NCBI RefSeq assembly: GCF_035999195.1
Contig: NZ_DASYGY010000009.1
Coordinates: 2,170,001 to 2,234,000 of the forward strand
Length of the DNA stretch: 64,000 nucleotides
Reading direction: 5' to 3'
Source of the DNA: Pseudoxanthomonas sp.
Lineage (GTDB): Bacteria; Pseudomonadota; Gammaproteobacteria; Xanthomonadales; Xanthomonadaceae
The notes beneath the pieces are model-generated. The model was not told the DNA's origin. It searched no databases and worked only from the letters and a program-made list of their open reading frames with translations. A program made the position numbers and the translations under genes. Below, in pieces: positions 6,859 through 15,481 of this stretch. Position 1 is the first letter of the stretch; each line of letters begins with the position of its first letter.

Positions 6859-9303
6859 ATGACCCCGACCGACACCGCCGTCGCCGACGCCGGCACCATC
6901 CCGTCCCAGAAGGACGCGTTCGCCCTGACCCCGCCGCCCACCGCCACCGCCATGAGCGTGACCAAGCGCAACGGCAGCCGCGAGCCGGTGGACCTCAACA
7001 AGATCGTGCGCGCGGTGCAGCGCAACTGCGAAGGCCTGCATGCCATCGACCCGATGCGCGTGGCCACCCGCACCATCTCCGGCCTGTACGACGGCGCCAG
7101 CACGCGCGAACTGGACGAACTGTCGATCCGCACCGCCGCGCTGCTGACCGGCGAGGAGCCCGAATACAGCCGCCTGGCCGCGCGCCTGCTGGCCGGCTAC
7201 ATCACCAAGGAAGTCACCGGCCAGGAGATCCATGCGTTCTCGCAGTCGGTGACGCGCGGCCACGAGGTCGGCCTGATCAACGAGCGCCTGCTGAACTTCG
7301 TGCAGACCAACGCGCGCAAGCTCAACGATGCGCTGGACGCCTCGCTCGACCTGCACTTCGACTACTTCGGCCTGCGCACGCTGTACGACCGCTACCTGCT
7401 GCGCCACCCACACACGCGCAAGGTGATCGAGACGCCGCAGCAGTTCTTCCTGCGCATCGCCTGCGCGCTGAGCGAGGACGTGCCGGAAGCGCTGGCGCTG
7501 TACCGCCGCATGGGCCACCTGGACTACCTGCCCAGCTCGCCGACGCTGTTCAACAGCGGCACCACGCACGAGCAGCTGTCCTCGTGCTTCCTGCTGGACT
7601 CGCCGCAGGACACGCTGGAATCGATCTACGCCAGGTACGGCGATATCGCCCAGCTGAGCAAGTTCAGCGGCGGCATCGGCGTGAGCTACACGCGCGTGCG
7701 GTCGCGCGGCTCGCTGATCAAGTCCACCAACGGCCACAGCAACGGCATCGTGCCGTGGCTGAAGACGCTGGACTCCTCGGTCGCGGCGGTCAACCAGGGC
7801 GGCAAGCGCAAGGGCGCGGCCTGCGTGTACCTGGAAACCTGGCATGCCGACATCGAGGATTTCCTGGAACTGCGCGACAACACCGGCGACGAAGCGCGCC
7901 GCACGCACAACCTCAACCTGGCCAACTGGGTGCCGGACCTGTTCATGAAGCGCGTGGAGGCCGACCAGGACTGGTCGCTGTTCGATCCGCGCGTGGTGCC
8001 GGAACTGACAGATCTGTATGGCGCGGCATTCGATCTGGCGTACACGCAGGCCGAGCTGCAGGGCAAGGCGATCAAGACCGTTTCCGCCCGCAAGCTGTAC
8101 GGCCGGATGATGCGCACGCTGGCCGAGACCGGCAACGGCTGGATGACGTTCAAGGACAAGTGCAACGCCGCCAGCAACCAGACGCTGCGGCCGGGCAACG
8201 TGATCCACCTGTCGAACCTGTGCACCGAGATCCTGGAGGTCACCTCGGCGGACGAGACCGCGGTGTGCAACTTGGGGTCGATCAATCTGGCGCGCCATTT
8301 CGACCGCGATGCCGAGACCGGCCGCGAGTGGTTCGATTTCGACAAGCTGGCCGAAACCGTCCGTCTGGCCGTGCGCCAGCTGGACCGCGTGATCGACCTG
8401 AACTTCTATCCGATCGAGACCGCGCGCCGCGGCAACCTGCGCTGGCGGCCGGTGGGCCTGGGCTGCATGGGCCTGCAGGACGTGTTCTTCAAGCTGCGCC
8501 TGCCGTTCGACAGCGCCGAGGCGCGCGCGCTGTCGGCGAAGATCGCCGAAACCATCTATTTCCACGCACTGGAGACGTCGGTGGACCTGGCGCAGGAACG
8601 CGGCCGCCATCCGTCCTTCGCCGACACCCGCGCGGCGAACGGCGAGCTGCAGTTCGACGCATGGAGCGTGGTACCGGAAAACCGCGAGCGCTGGGACGCG
8701 CTGCGCGAGCGCATCAGGGAGCACGGCCTGCGCAACTCGCTGCTGATTGCCATCGCCCCGACCGCGACCATCGCCTCGATCGCCGGCTGCTACGAATGCG
8801 TGGAGCCGCAGGTGTCCAACCTGTTCAAGCGCGAGACGCTGTCGGGCGACTTCCTGCAGGTCAACCGCTACCTGGTGGACGAGCTGAAGAAGCTCGGCCT
8901 GTGGACGCCGGAAACCCGCGATGCGATCAAGCTGGCGGAAGGCTCCATCCAGGGCATGGCGCAGATCCCGGAGACGCTGCAGCAGGTCTACCGCACGGCG
9001 TGGGAACTGCCGATGCGCTCGCTGATCGACATGGCCGCCGACCGCGGCGCCTTCATCGACCAGTCGGCCTCGCTCAACCTGTTCATGGAAAGCCCGAACA
9101 TCGGCGCGCTGTCGTCCATGTACATGTACGCCTGGAAGCGGGGCATCAAGACCACCTACTACCTGCGCTCGCGCCCGGCCACCCGCATCGCCAAGACCAC
9201 GGTCAGCAGCGCCGCCGCCGCGGAGCCGAAGCGCGAATACACGCCGGCGGAGGCGATTGCGTGTTCGCTCGAGAACCCCGAAGCCTGCGAGGCCTGCCAG
9301 TAA
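6859..9303 (+). CDS. nrdA: Class Ia ribonucleoside-diphosphate reductase, alpha subunit
   Basis: 814 residues. The ATG at 6859 follows GGAGG at a good distance; an upstream in-frame ATG at 6835 lies before that site. The protein reduces ribonucleotides to deoxyribonucleotides, using the radical delivered by NrdB. An N-terminal ATP-cone (about 33-120) binds ATP/dATP for overall activity control. Catalytic residues are visible: Cys243 (SSCFLL) and Cys470 (AVCNLGS) as the redox pair, and Asn453-Cys455-Glu457 (NLCTE) at the active site. A C-terminal CEAC tail (EACEACQ) is the thiol relay to thioredoxin/glutaredoxin. nrdB follows after 229 bases that contain a repeat pair. A B12 riboswitch precedes the gene. 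Confidence 0.97.
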   Translation: MTPTDTAVADAGTIPSQKDAFALTPPPTATAMSVTKRNGSREPVDLNKIVRAVQRNCEGLHAIDPMRVATRTISGLYDGASTRELDELSIRTAALLTGEEPEYSRLAARLLAGYITKEVTGQEIHAFSQSVTRGHEVGLINERLLNFVQTNARKLNDALDASLDLHFDYFGLRTLYDRYLLRHPHTRKVIETPQQFFLRIACALSEDVPEALALYRRMGHLDYLPSSPTLFNSGTTHEQLSSCFLLDSPQDTLESIYARYGDIAQLSKFSGGIGVSYTRVRSRGSLIKSTNGHSNGIVPWLKTLDSSVAAVNQGGKRKGAACVYLETWHADIEDFLELRDNTGDEARRTHNLNLANWVPDLFMKRVEADQDWSLFDPRVVPELTDLYGAAFDLAYTQAELQGKAIKTVSARKLYGRMMRTLAETGNGWMTFKDKCNAASNQTLRPGNVIHLSNLCTEILEVTSADETAVCNLGSINLARHFDRDAETGREWFDFDKLAETVRLAVRQLDRVIDLNFYPIETARRGNLRWRPVGLGCMGLQDVFFKLRLPFDSAEARALSAKIAETIYFHALETSVDLAQERGRHPSFADTRAANGELQFDAWSVVPENRERWDALRERIREHGLRNSLLIAIAPTATIASIAGCYECVEPQVSNLFKRETLSGDFLQVNRYLVDELKKLGLWTPETRDAIKLAEGSIQGMAQIPETLQQVYRTAWELPMRSLIDMAADRGAFIDQSASLNLFMESPNIGALSSMYMYAWKRGIKTTYYLRSRPATRIAKTTVSSAAAAEPKREYTPAEAIACSLENPEACEACQ

Positions 9304-9392
9304 CCGCTCCCCTGCGCCGGCTCCGGCCGACGACCCCTGGAACAGGAACACGGACGTTCCCGGCGCAAGGACGCGCCACCTTCTCGATCGAG

Positions 9393-9512
9393 CCCCTCTC
9401 CCACCGGGAGAGGGGTTGGGGTGAGGGTACGGCGGCGTCACGACGTGTCGCCGCCGCTGCCGTCGCCGCACCCTCATCCGCCCTACGGGCACCTTCTCCC
9501 GGAGGGAGAAGG
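9393..9512. repeat. CCCTCTCCC-type inverted repeat pair between nrdA and nrdB
   Basis: The first unit at 9393-9428 has the hairpin CCCCTCTCCC-ACC-GGGAGAGGGG followed by TTGGGGTGAGGGT. The second, inverted, unit at 9469-9512 reads CACCCTCATCCGCCCTACGG, then GCACC and a CCTTCTCCC-GG-AGGGAGAAGG hairpin. The two units are mutually complementary (GGGGTGAGGGT against CACCCTCATC), so a transcript could fold into one long structure. It fills the gap between two genes that must be co-expressed, ending 20 bases before the nrdB start. Confidence 0.8.
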
Positions 9513-9532
9513 AACCAAGAGACCACCGCACC

Positions 9533-10552
9533 ATGTCCGCACACCCCAAGCAGATGCTGCTAGACCCCGGCTTCGAACTGACGCTGCGCCCGATGCGCTA
9601 CCCGCAGTTCTATGACATGTACCGCGACGCCATCAAGAACACGTGGACGGTGGAGGAGATCAACTTCCAGATCGACATCACCGACCTGCACTCGAAGATG
9701 ACGCCGGCCGACCGCCACCTGATCCACCGGCTGGTCGCCTTCTTCGCCACCGGCGATTCCATCGTGTCGAACAACCTGGTGCTGAACCTCTACCAGCACC
9801 TCAACGCGCCCGAGGCGCGCATGTACCTGTCGCGGCAGCTGTACGAGGAAGCGCTGCACGTGCAGTTCTACCTGACGCTGCTGGACAACTACCTGCCCGA
9901 TCCGTCCGAGCGCTTCAAGGCGTTCGCCGCGGTCGAGAACATCCCGGCGATCAAGAAGAAGGCCGACTTCTGCTTCAAGTGGATCGATTCGCTGCAGGAC
10001 ATGAAACGGATCGAGACGCGCGAGCAGCGCCGCCAGTTCCTGCTCAACCAGATCTGCTTCGCCGCCTGCATTGAAGGCCTGTTCTTCTTCGCCGCGTTCG
10101 CCTACGTGTACTACTTCCGCTCGCGCGGCCTGCTGCCGGGCCTGGCCAGCGGCACCAACTGGGTGTTCCGCGACGAGAGCTGCCACATGGAGTTCGCGTT
10201 CGAGTGCGTGCGTACCGTGCGCGAGGAAGAGCCGGACCTGTTCGACGACCGCATGCAGCAGCAGGTCTACGACATGCTTGAAGAGGCGATCGAGTGCGAA
10301 GTGCAGTTCGCCGAGGACGTGCTGTCCGGCGGGGTGGCCGGCATCTCCACGCGGGACATGCGCCAGTACCTGCAGCACTGCGCCGACCAGCACTTCGCCA
10401 AGCTCGGCATGCCCAAGCGCTACGACGTGCGCAACCCGCTGCCCTTCATGGAGCTGCAGGACGTGCAGGAACTGACCAACTTCTTCGAGCGCCGCGTCTC
10501 CGCGTACCAGCTGGGCGTGCAGGGCGAAGTCGGCTTCGACCACGCGTTCTAG
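9533..10552 (+). CDS. nrdB: Class Ia ribonucleoside-diphosphate reductase, beta subunit
   Basis: 339 residues. This ferritin-like subunit houses the di-iron centre and tyrosyl radical. Candidate ligands and radical residue are all present: Asp75 (FFATGDS), Glu106 and His109 (YEEALH), Tyr113 four residues after the His, Glu181 (ACIEGLF), and Glu215 and His218 (DESCHME). The sequence is nearer to the eukaryotic-like branch of R2 (FFA..D.IV..NLV) than to E. coli NrdB. The C-terminal tail that docks into NrdA ends GEVGFDHAF. The ribosome site is weak (AAGAGA about ten bases upstream). It should be under the same riboswitch as nrdA by co-transcription. Confidence 0.97.
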   Translation: MSAHPKQMLLDPGFELTLRPMRYPQFYDMYRDAIKNTWTVEEINFQIDITDLHSKMTPADRHLIHRLVAFFATGDSIVSNNLVLNLYQHLNAPEARMYLSRQLYEEALHVQFYLTLLDNYLPDPSERFKAFAAVENIPAIKKKADFCFKWIDSLQDMKRIETREQRRQFLLNQICFAACIEGLFFFAAFAYVYYFRSRGLLPGLASGTNWVFRDESCHMEFAFECVRTVREEEPDLFDDRMQQQVYDMLEEAIECEVQFAEDVLSGGVAGISTRDMRQYLQHCADQHFAKLGMPKRYDVRNPLPFMELQDVQELTNFFERRVSAYQLGVQGEVGFDHAF

Positions 10553-10564
10553 CATGCACGCGTT

Positions 10565-10713
10565 GTAGGAGCGACGCGAGTCGCGACCGCGGCAATGAAA
10601 CCCCCATGTCGCAGCGTCGCCCCTGCGAGATCGGCGCTGGGTACCGCGTCATAAGCCGTCCTCCAGGTATCCTGGCCATTCGTTCATGCGGTCGCGACTC
10701 ACGTCGCTCCTAC
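10565..10713. repeat. Inverted REP pair, GTAGGAGCGAC variant (long spacing)
   Basis: The left copy at 10565-10587 is GTAGGAGCGAC then GCGAGTCGCGAC; the right copy at 10691-10713 is its inverted partner GTCGCGACTCACG, TCGCTCCTAC. Each copy has a GTAG head and a GCGAC/GTCGC mini-hairpin. Span 149 bp. This and 61225-61360 are the two widely spaced pairs in the window, and both have G in the loop (GAGTC) where the three short pairs have A (AAGTC). Confidence 0.85.
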
Positions 10714-10773
10714 ATCAGCACAACATCCTCCGCGCTATGCTCCCGCCGGGAGCACGCATACCGGAGCATTACC

Positions 10774-11184
10774 ATGACCGATCTGCCCACCGCGGAAGCG
10801 CGCCCTACCGAGGCGCGCCTACTGCACATGGTCTTCCCCGACCACACCAACCACCTGGGCACGTTGTTCGGCGGCCAGGCGCTGGCGTGGATGGACATGT
10901 CGGCCTTCATCGCCGCGTCGCGTTACGCGCGCACCACCGTGGTCACCGCGCGTTCGGAACAGGTCGACTTCAACCAGCCCATCCACAAGGGCGATCTGGT
11001 GGAAGTGGTCGCGCGCGTGGTCAAGGTCGGGCGCAGCTCGATGAACGTCGACGTCGAGGTCATCACCGAGAACCTGCTGACCGGCGAGCGCAAACTGTGC
11101 ACGCGCGGCCACTTCGTGATGATCGCGCTCGACCCGCTGGGCCGACCCACGCAGGCGCCGCCCCTGGTCCCTGCCGACGCGTAG
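10774..11184 (+). CDS. Acyl-CoA thioesterase (YciA-like hotdog fold)
   Basis: 136 residues; the ATG at 10774 follows CCGGAG. A single hotdog domain of the YciA/acyl-CoA hydrolase type: the HTNHLGTLFGGQALAWMD stretch carries the conserved Asn/His, Gly-rich helix start and Asp of the active site. It hydrolyses acyl-CoA to free CoA in the cytoplasm and works as an oligomer in the known family. The stop codon TAG falls inside a GTAG-type REP element (11181-11202), so the last codon and stop are shared with the repeat. Confidence 0.9.
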   Translation: MTDLPTAEARPTEARLLHMVFPDHTNHLGTLFGGQALAWMDMSAFIAASRYARTTVVTARSEQVDFNQPIHKGDLVEVVARVVKVGRSSMNVDVEVITENLLTGERKLCTRGHFVMIALDPLGRPTQAPPLVPADA

Positions 11185-11202
11185 GGCGGGCCTTGGCCCG
11201 CC
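11181..11202 (+). repeat. Single REP element, GTAGGGCGGGCC family
   Basis: GTAGGGCGGGCC, TT, GGCCCGCC: the same family as 6011-6032. Its head GTAG supplies the last base of the final codon and the TAG stop of the thioesterase gene. I see no inverted partner downstream before the next gene, so it looks like a singlet. Confidence 0.75.
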
Positions 11203-11348
11203 ACCGCGACACCCTGCATGCCCCGGACCAGGCCATTGCGCGATACAGGTCGCCGAGCGTGATCGCATCGGGGATCGCTCCGGACCCGGAGCGGGGTTCG
11301 GCTAGGTCGTTCGTCATGCTTCTGCAGGCTCCTTCTTCGTGCAGCCCT

Positions 11349-12614
11349 ATGACGCCTGACGCCGCTCCACGTTGCCCCCACCGCCGCCGCTGGTTGTCCG
11401 CACTGGTGGCCACGCAGCTGGCGGCAGGTGTCTGGCCACCCCTCGCATCGGCCGCCGCCTGCGACGATGCCGCGGACTGGGTTCCACCCGACGCCTTTCT
11501 CGCCGATCTCCCTCGCCTGATGCAGGCGCTGCGCGTGCCCGCCATCGGCATGGCCGTCGTCGAGCGTGGTGACGTCGTGTGGTCGCGCAACCTCGGCGTG
11601 CTGAATGCGCAAACGCGAACGCCGGTGGCGGACAACACCCTGTTCGAGGACGCCTCGCTCAGCAAGCCGGTGTTCGCCTACCTGGTGCTGCAGCTGGCGG
11701 ACCAGGGCGTGATCGATCTGGATGCACCGCTGGTGCGCTACCGGCGCATGGACTACCTGGCCGATCATCCGTGGACCGACCTGGTCACCGCCCGCGACGT
11801 GCTGCGCCATTCCACCGGCATGCCCAACTGGCGCAAAGACCCGGCGAACGAGAAGCTGGTGCCCGCAGTGAAGCCAGGTACGCGCATCGACTACTCCGGC
11901 GAAGCGATCTTCTGGCTTCAGCTGGTGGTGGAGACGCTGACCGGCGAGAGCCTGGACGCGTCGATGCAGCGCCTGCTGTTCGGCCCCGCCGGCATGCGCG
12001 ACAGCAGCTACACCTGGAATACCGACCTCGCCACGCGTTCGGTGTATGGCCATCGCGCGGTCGATGACGAAGGGCACGGCATGCCCCCGCAGATGCTGCG
12101 CGACACCTGGAACGCCGCGCAGACCGTCGCCGAGCGCTGGGGCAAGCCGCTGTCGGCATGGCGGTACGAAGACGCGCAGCGGGCGTTGCCCGAGGTGCAG
12201 GCCATCACGCCGAAAGGCCTGGTGAACTGGCCCGGCGATATCCTCGCCAATGCGGCGGCCAGCCTGCGTACCACGCCGACCGATTACGCGCGCTTCATGG
12301 CGCTGATGGTGCGCACGCAACGCGAGCCCTGGCAGATCAGCGAGGCCACGCGCACGGCGATGCTGACGAAGCAGATCGACGCGCCCGGCCGCTGGACCGA
12401 CAAGGGCCTGGGCTGGAACCTGGAAGTCACCCCGCGCGGCCCGGTGTTCTACCACTCGGGCAGCAACGGCGGCATCTTCAAGAACTTCGCCCTGGGCGAT
12501 GCCCGCGGCCGGCGCGCGCTCGTCGCATTGACCAACGGCGGCAGCGGCAACGTGCTGTACCGGCGCGTGGTACGCGCGGCCACCGGGCACGACCTGCTGG
12601 CGTTCGATCTGTAG
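11349..12614 (+). CDS. Exported serine hydrolase, class C beta-lactamase/PBP4-like fold
   Basis: 421 residues from the ATG at 11349; an in-frame ATG at 11316 is also possible but adds 11 residues before the signal peptide. The N-terminus RRRW...ASAAAC looks exported. The SxxK motif is S103-L-S-K106 (ASLSK), followed by a Tyr motif (YSGEA) and HSGSNGG near the end, the three active-site elements of the beta-lactamase family (COG1680). These proteins are mostly esterases, peptidases or D-aminopeptidases rather than true beta-lactamases. Substrate unknown. A second gene of the same family is at 34784. Confidence 0.87.
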   Translation: MTPDAAPRCPHRRRWLSALVATQLAAGVWPPLASAAACDDAADWVPPDAFLADLPRLMQALRVPAIGMAVVERGDVVWSRNLGVLNAQTRTPVADNTLFEDASLSKPVFAYLVLQLADQGVIDLDAPLVRYRRMDYLADHPWTDLVTARDVLRHSTGMPNWRKDPANEKLVPAVKPGTRIDYSGEAIFWLQLVVETLTGESLDASMQRLLFGPAGMRDSSYTWNTDLATRSVYGHRAVDDEGHGMPPQMLRDTWNAAQTVAERWGKPLSAWRYEDAQRALPEVQAITPKGLVNWPGDILANAAASLRTTPTDYARFMALMVRTQREPWQISEATRTAMLTKQIDAPGRWTDKGLGWNLEVTPRGPVFYHSGSNGGIFKNFALGDARGRRALVALTNGGSGNVLYRRVVRAATGHDLLAFDL

Positions 12615-12685
12615 GCATGCGCCGCCACAGCGGCCGTCCCGGCGATGTGCTAAACAGCGAGCCTCACCGCCCCGGAGACGCTGCC

Positions 12686-13003
12686 ATGGCCTTCCCCCAT
12701 CACTTCCTTCGTTCGTCCCTCCGTGTCGTCGGCGCGATCGCCGGCGCCCTGGCGGTGTCCGCCTGCGTCAGCACGCCGGGACCGCAGGTGGCCGGGGACG
12801 GCCTGTGCAGCGATGCGTCGCTGGGCTGGGCGGTCGGGCGACCGGCGGACGAAGCCACGCTCAAGCGGCTGTCCAGCGAAAGCGGTGCCGGACTGGTCAA
12901 TCCGATCGGCCCGACCACCGCCGTCAAGCACGACGCCCGCCGCGACCGCCTGCGTGTCTACCTCGATGCGCAGAACCGCATCACCGCCGCACGTTGCGAA
13001 TGA
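12686..13003 (+). CDS. Small lipoprotein with I78 peptidase-inhibitor-like domain
   Basis: 105 residues starting at the ATG at 12686 (GGAGA upstream). A lipobox VSAC follows a hydrophobic stretch, so it is probably lipidated and envelope-bound. The rest resembles the I78 family of small serine-protease inhibitors: a WAVGRPADEATLKRL helix, then RLRVYLDAQNRITAARC. Family members are thought to inhibit elastase- or subtilisin-like proteases. The assignment rests on the pattern of the C-terminal half. Confidence 0.75.
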   Translation: MAFPHHFLRSSLRVVGAIAGALAVSACVSTPGPQVAGDGLCSDASLGWAVGRPADEATLKRLSSESGAGLVNPIGPTTAVKHDARRDRLRVYLDAQNRITAARCE

Positions 13004-13019
13004 TCCTACCGATACCCCC

Positions 13020-13871
13020 ATGCGCCGCGACCACATCCTGACCCTTTCCTGCCCCGACACCACCGGCATCGTCTACCGCGTCACCGGGCTGCTGTACGAA
13101 TCCGGCTGCAACATCCTCGACGCGCAGCAGTTCGGCGACGAGGAATCGGGACGGTTCTTCCTGCGCGTGCATTTCGACGTACCCGGCACGGCCGAGATCG
13201 ACGTGCTGCAGGAGGGCTTCGCCTCGCTGGCGGAGATGTTCGGCATGGACTGGCGGATCCACGATGCCAGCCGCAAGGCGCGCCTGATGGTGCTGGTCAG
13301 CAAGCAGGGCCATTGCCTCAACGACCTGCTGTTCCGCGTGCACAGCCGGCAGCTGCCGGTGGAGATCGCCTGCATCGCCTCCAACCATGCGGACTTCGCC
13401 CCGCTGGCGCAGTCCTACGGCGTGGCCTTCCACCATCTGCCGGTCTCGGCCGACAACCGCACCGCGCAGGAACGGCAGATCGTCGACCTGGTCGAACGCG
13501 AGCGGATCGACCTGGTGGTGCTGGCGCGCTACATGCAGATCCTCTCGCCCGAGCTGTGCGACGCGCTGGCCGGCCGCGCCATCAACATCCACCACAGCTT
13601 CCTGCCCAGCTTCAAGGGCGCCAAGCCGTACCACCAGGCGCACCAGCGCGGGGTCAAGATCATCGGCGCCACCGCGCACTACGTGACGCGCGACCTGGAC
13701 GAAGGCCCGATCATCGAACAGGACGTCGCCCGCGTGGACCACGCCATGACGCCCAAGGAACTGGTGCGCATGGGCAGCGACATCGAATCGCTGGTGCTCG
13801 CGCGCGCGGTGCGCCGCCACGTGGAGCACCGCATCCTGCTGAACGGGCACCGGACGGTGGTGTTCCGATAA
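13020..13871 (+). CDS. purU: Formyltetrahydrofolate deformylase
   Basis: 283 residues, the usual length. An N-terminal ACT domain (1-80: LTLSCPDTTGIVYRV) is followed by a formyltransferase-like hydrolase domain. The catalytic set is in place: Asn189 and His191 in INIHHSFLPSF and Asp225 in THYVTRDLDEGP-type context (AHYVTRDLDEGP). It hydrolyses 10-formyl-THF to formate and THF, supplying formate for purine synthesis and balancing the one-carbon pool. The ATG at 13020 lies 16 bases after the upstream lipoprotein stop. A REP pair lies just downstream. Confidence 0.97.
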   Translation: MRRDHILTLSCPDTTGIVYRVTGLLYESGCNILDAQQFGDEESGRFFLRVHFDVPGTAEIDVLQEGFASLAEMFGMDWRIHDASRKARLMVLVSKQGHCLNDLLFRVHSRQLPVEIACIASNHADFAPLAQSYGVAFHHLPVSADNRTAQERQIVDLVERERIDLVVLARYMQILSPELCDALAGRAINIHHSFLPSFKGAKPYHQAHQRGVKIIGATAHYVTRDLDEGPIIEQDVARVDHAMTPKELVRMGSDIESLVLARAVRRHVEHRILLNGHRTVVFR

Positions 13872-13897
13872 GTCTGACCGGTGGGGGATCAACAACT

Positions 13898-13969
13898 GTG
13901 GGAGCGACGTAAGTCGCGATGTTTTTCGTGCAGCTCAGCGGAAAAGCTCGCGACTTACGTCGCTCCCAC
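13898..13969. repeat. Inverted REP pair, GTGGGAGCGAC family (short spacing)
   Basis: The left copy at 13898-13919 has the head GTGGGAGCGAC, a GTAA loop and GTCGCGA; the right copy at 13948-13969 is its exact inverted partner. Span 72 bp with an unrelated 28-bp centre. It lies between purU and the convergent permease gene, where it could fold as a bidirectional transcript end; no T-tract is present. Confidence 0.88.
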
Positions 13970-13993
13970 AACCGGTTCCCATCCGTCCAAGCG

Positions 13994-15337
13994 TCAGCCC
14001 CCGCCGCGCCGCCGCAATCCCACCAGCACCGCATACACCACCGCCAGCACCACCACCGCCACCCCGATCGCCGTCCATTCGCGCGTGCTCAGCGTGGTGA
14101 GGATGGCAACCATGCCGGCGACCGCCAGGCCCGGCACCAGCGGACCACCGCGCAGCACGAACGGTTGGCCACGCTCGCGCAGGTCGTTGCGCTGCGCGCG
14201 CCAGGCCGCGATGCACACCATCACGTACACCAGGCAGACCGCGCCCCCGGAGATCAGCACCAGCGCCTCGAAGTTGCCCAGCACCGCCAGCACGCAGGCG
14301 ATGCCGGCATGCGCGGCCAGCGCCAGCAGCGGCACGCGATGGGTCGCGCTGACCCGGCCGAAGGCCTGCGGCAGGTAGCCATCCCGGCCCAGCGCGAACA
14401 GCAGCCGCGACGAGCCCAGCAGGTTGCCGAGCAGGAAGCCCGCCATCGAGATGCACGCGGTCACCAGCAGGGCGATGCGTGCCGGGTCCCACAGGCGGCC
14501 CGCCGCTTCGGCGATCGGCACGCTGCTGCTGGCCAGCGCCGGACCCAGCACGCCCTGGCAGACGATCTGCAGACCCAGGTACAGCAGCACCACCAGCAGG
14601 ATGGCGCTCATCGCCGCGCGCGGCACGCTGCGCGAGGGATCGCGCACTTCGCCACCGGGGATCAGCGCCGTCTCCACGCCGGAATAGGCGAACACGACCA
14701 TTACCATCGCCGCGCCCAGTGCGGTCCACGACGGCACGTCGGCGAACGCGAAGCTGACCTGCGTGGTGTCGACGAAGGCCAGCCCGACGATCACCAGCAG
14801 GAACAGCGGCAGCAGCTTCAGCGTGGCCAGCGTCATCACCGCGCGTGCGCCCAGCTTCACGCCGAAGGCATTGAGCGCGTAGATCGCGGCGTACACGCCC
14901 AGCAGCAGCAGCGCGCGCGGCAGTGGCGCGGCGAAGACCGGCCACAGGCTGGCGACCTGCAGCGACAGCGCCGCCGCCACGCCCGCGCTGGAGGCCACGT
15001 TGCAGATCCACATCAGGGCGCCGGCCAGGAAGCCGGGCAGCGTGCCGAACACCGCGCTGACGTAGGTGTAGGGGCCGCCGGTCGCCGACGCGCGGCTGCC
15101 GATGGCGGCGAAGCACAGCGCCACCGGCACCATCACCAGCGCACCGGCCAGCAGCGCGAGCGGCGCGGCCGCGCCGACCTGGGCCGACAGCGCGGCGGGC
15201 ATCTTGAAGATGCCGCCGCCGACGATGATGTTGATGACGGCCGCCGCCAGCGCCAGGCTGCCGACCGCACGCAGCAACGCGGCGTCGCCCTGCAACGGGC
15301 GGGAGGGAACAGGTTCGGCGTCGCGGGTCATGGGCAT
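13994..15337 (-). CDS. APC-family amino acid permease
   Basis: 447 residues from the ATG at 15337 (MPMT); the longer open frame upstream is not conserved-looking. It has about twelve membrane segments. The first carries the substrate-binding motif (INIIVGGGIFKMPA) typical of the amino acid-polyamine-organocation family. It should import an amino acid or exchange amino compounds at the inner membrane; specificity is not predictable. It ends convergently to purU with a REP pair between. A divergent M20 amidohydrolase gene starts 145 bases upstream, so the two may share a control region and a substrate pathway. Confidence 0.9.
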   Translation of the reverse strand: MPMTRDAEPVPSRPLQGDAALLRAVGSLALAAAVINIIVGGGIFKMPAALSAQVGAAAPLALLAGALVMVPVALCFAAIGSRASATGGPYTYVSAVFGTLPGFLAGALMWICNVASSAGVAAALSLQVASLWPVFAAPLPRALLLLGVYAAIYALNAFGVKLGARAVMTLATLKLLPLFLLVIVGLAFVDTTQVSFAFADVPSWTALGAAMVMVVFAYSGVETALIPGGEVRDPSRSVPRAAMSAILLVVLLYLGLQIVCQGVLGPALASSSVPIAEAAGRLWDPARIALLVTACISMAGFLLGNLLGSSRLLFALGRDGYLPQAFGRVSATHRVPLLALAAHAGIACVLAVLGNFEALVLISGGAVCLVYVMVCIAAWRAQRNDLRERGQPFVLRGGPLVPGLAVAGMVAILTTLSTREWTAIGVAVVVLAVVYAVLVGLRRRGGG

Positions 15338-15481
15338 GCGGGGTGGTCGGCGGCCTGCGAGCCTGCCACGCGCGCACGGCGAATGCGAGCCGCGCGCCCG
15401 CATGCGCTCATGGCGATTCGCCATTGGACGCGCGCGTCGACCGGGCTAGCATCGGGCTCCGACCACCCTGCGTCCCCTGCC

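Noticed and set aside
6502..9549. A very long minus-strand open frame (about 1000 codons) across nrdA
   Set aside because: It is the antisense shadow of nrdA. High-GC coding DNA opens long frames on the opposite strand, and its product is Arg/Ala/Gly-rich without any domain.
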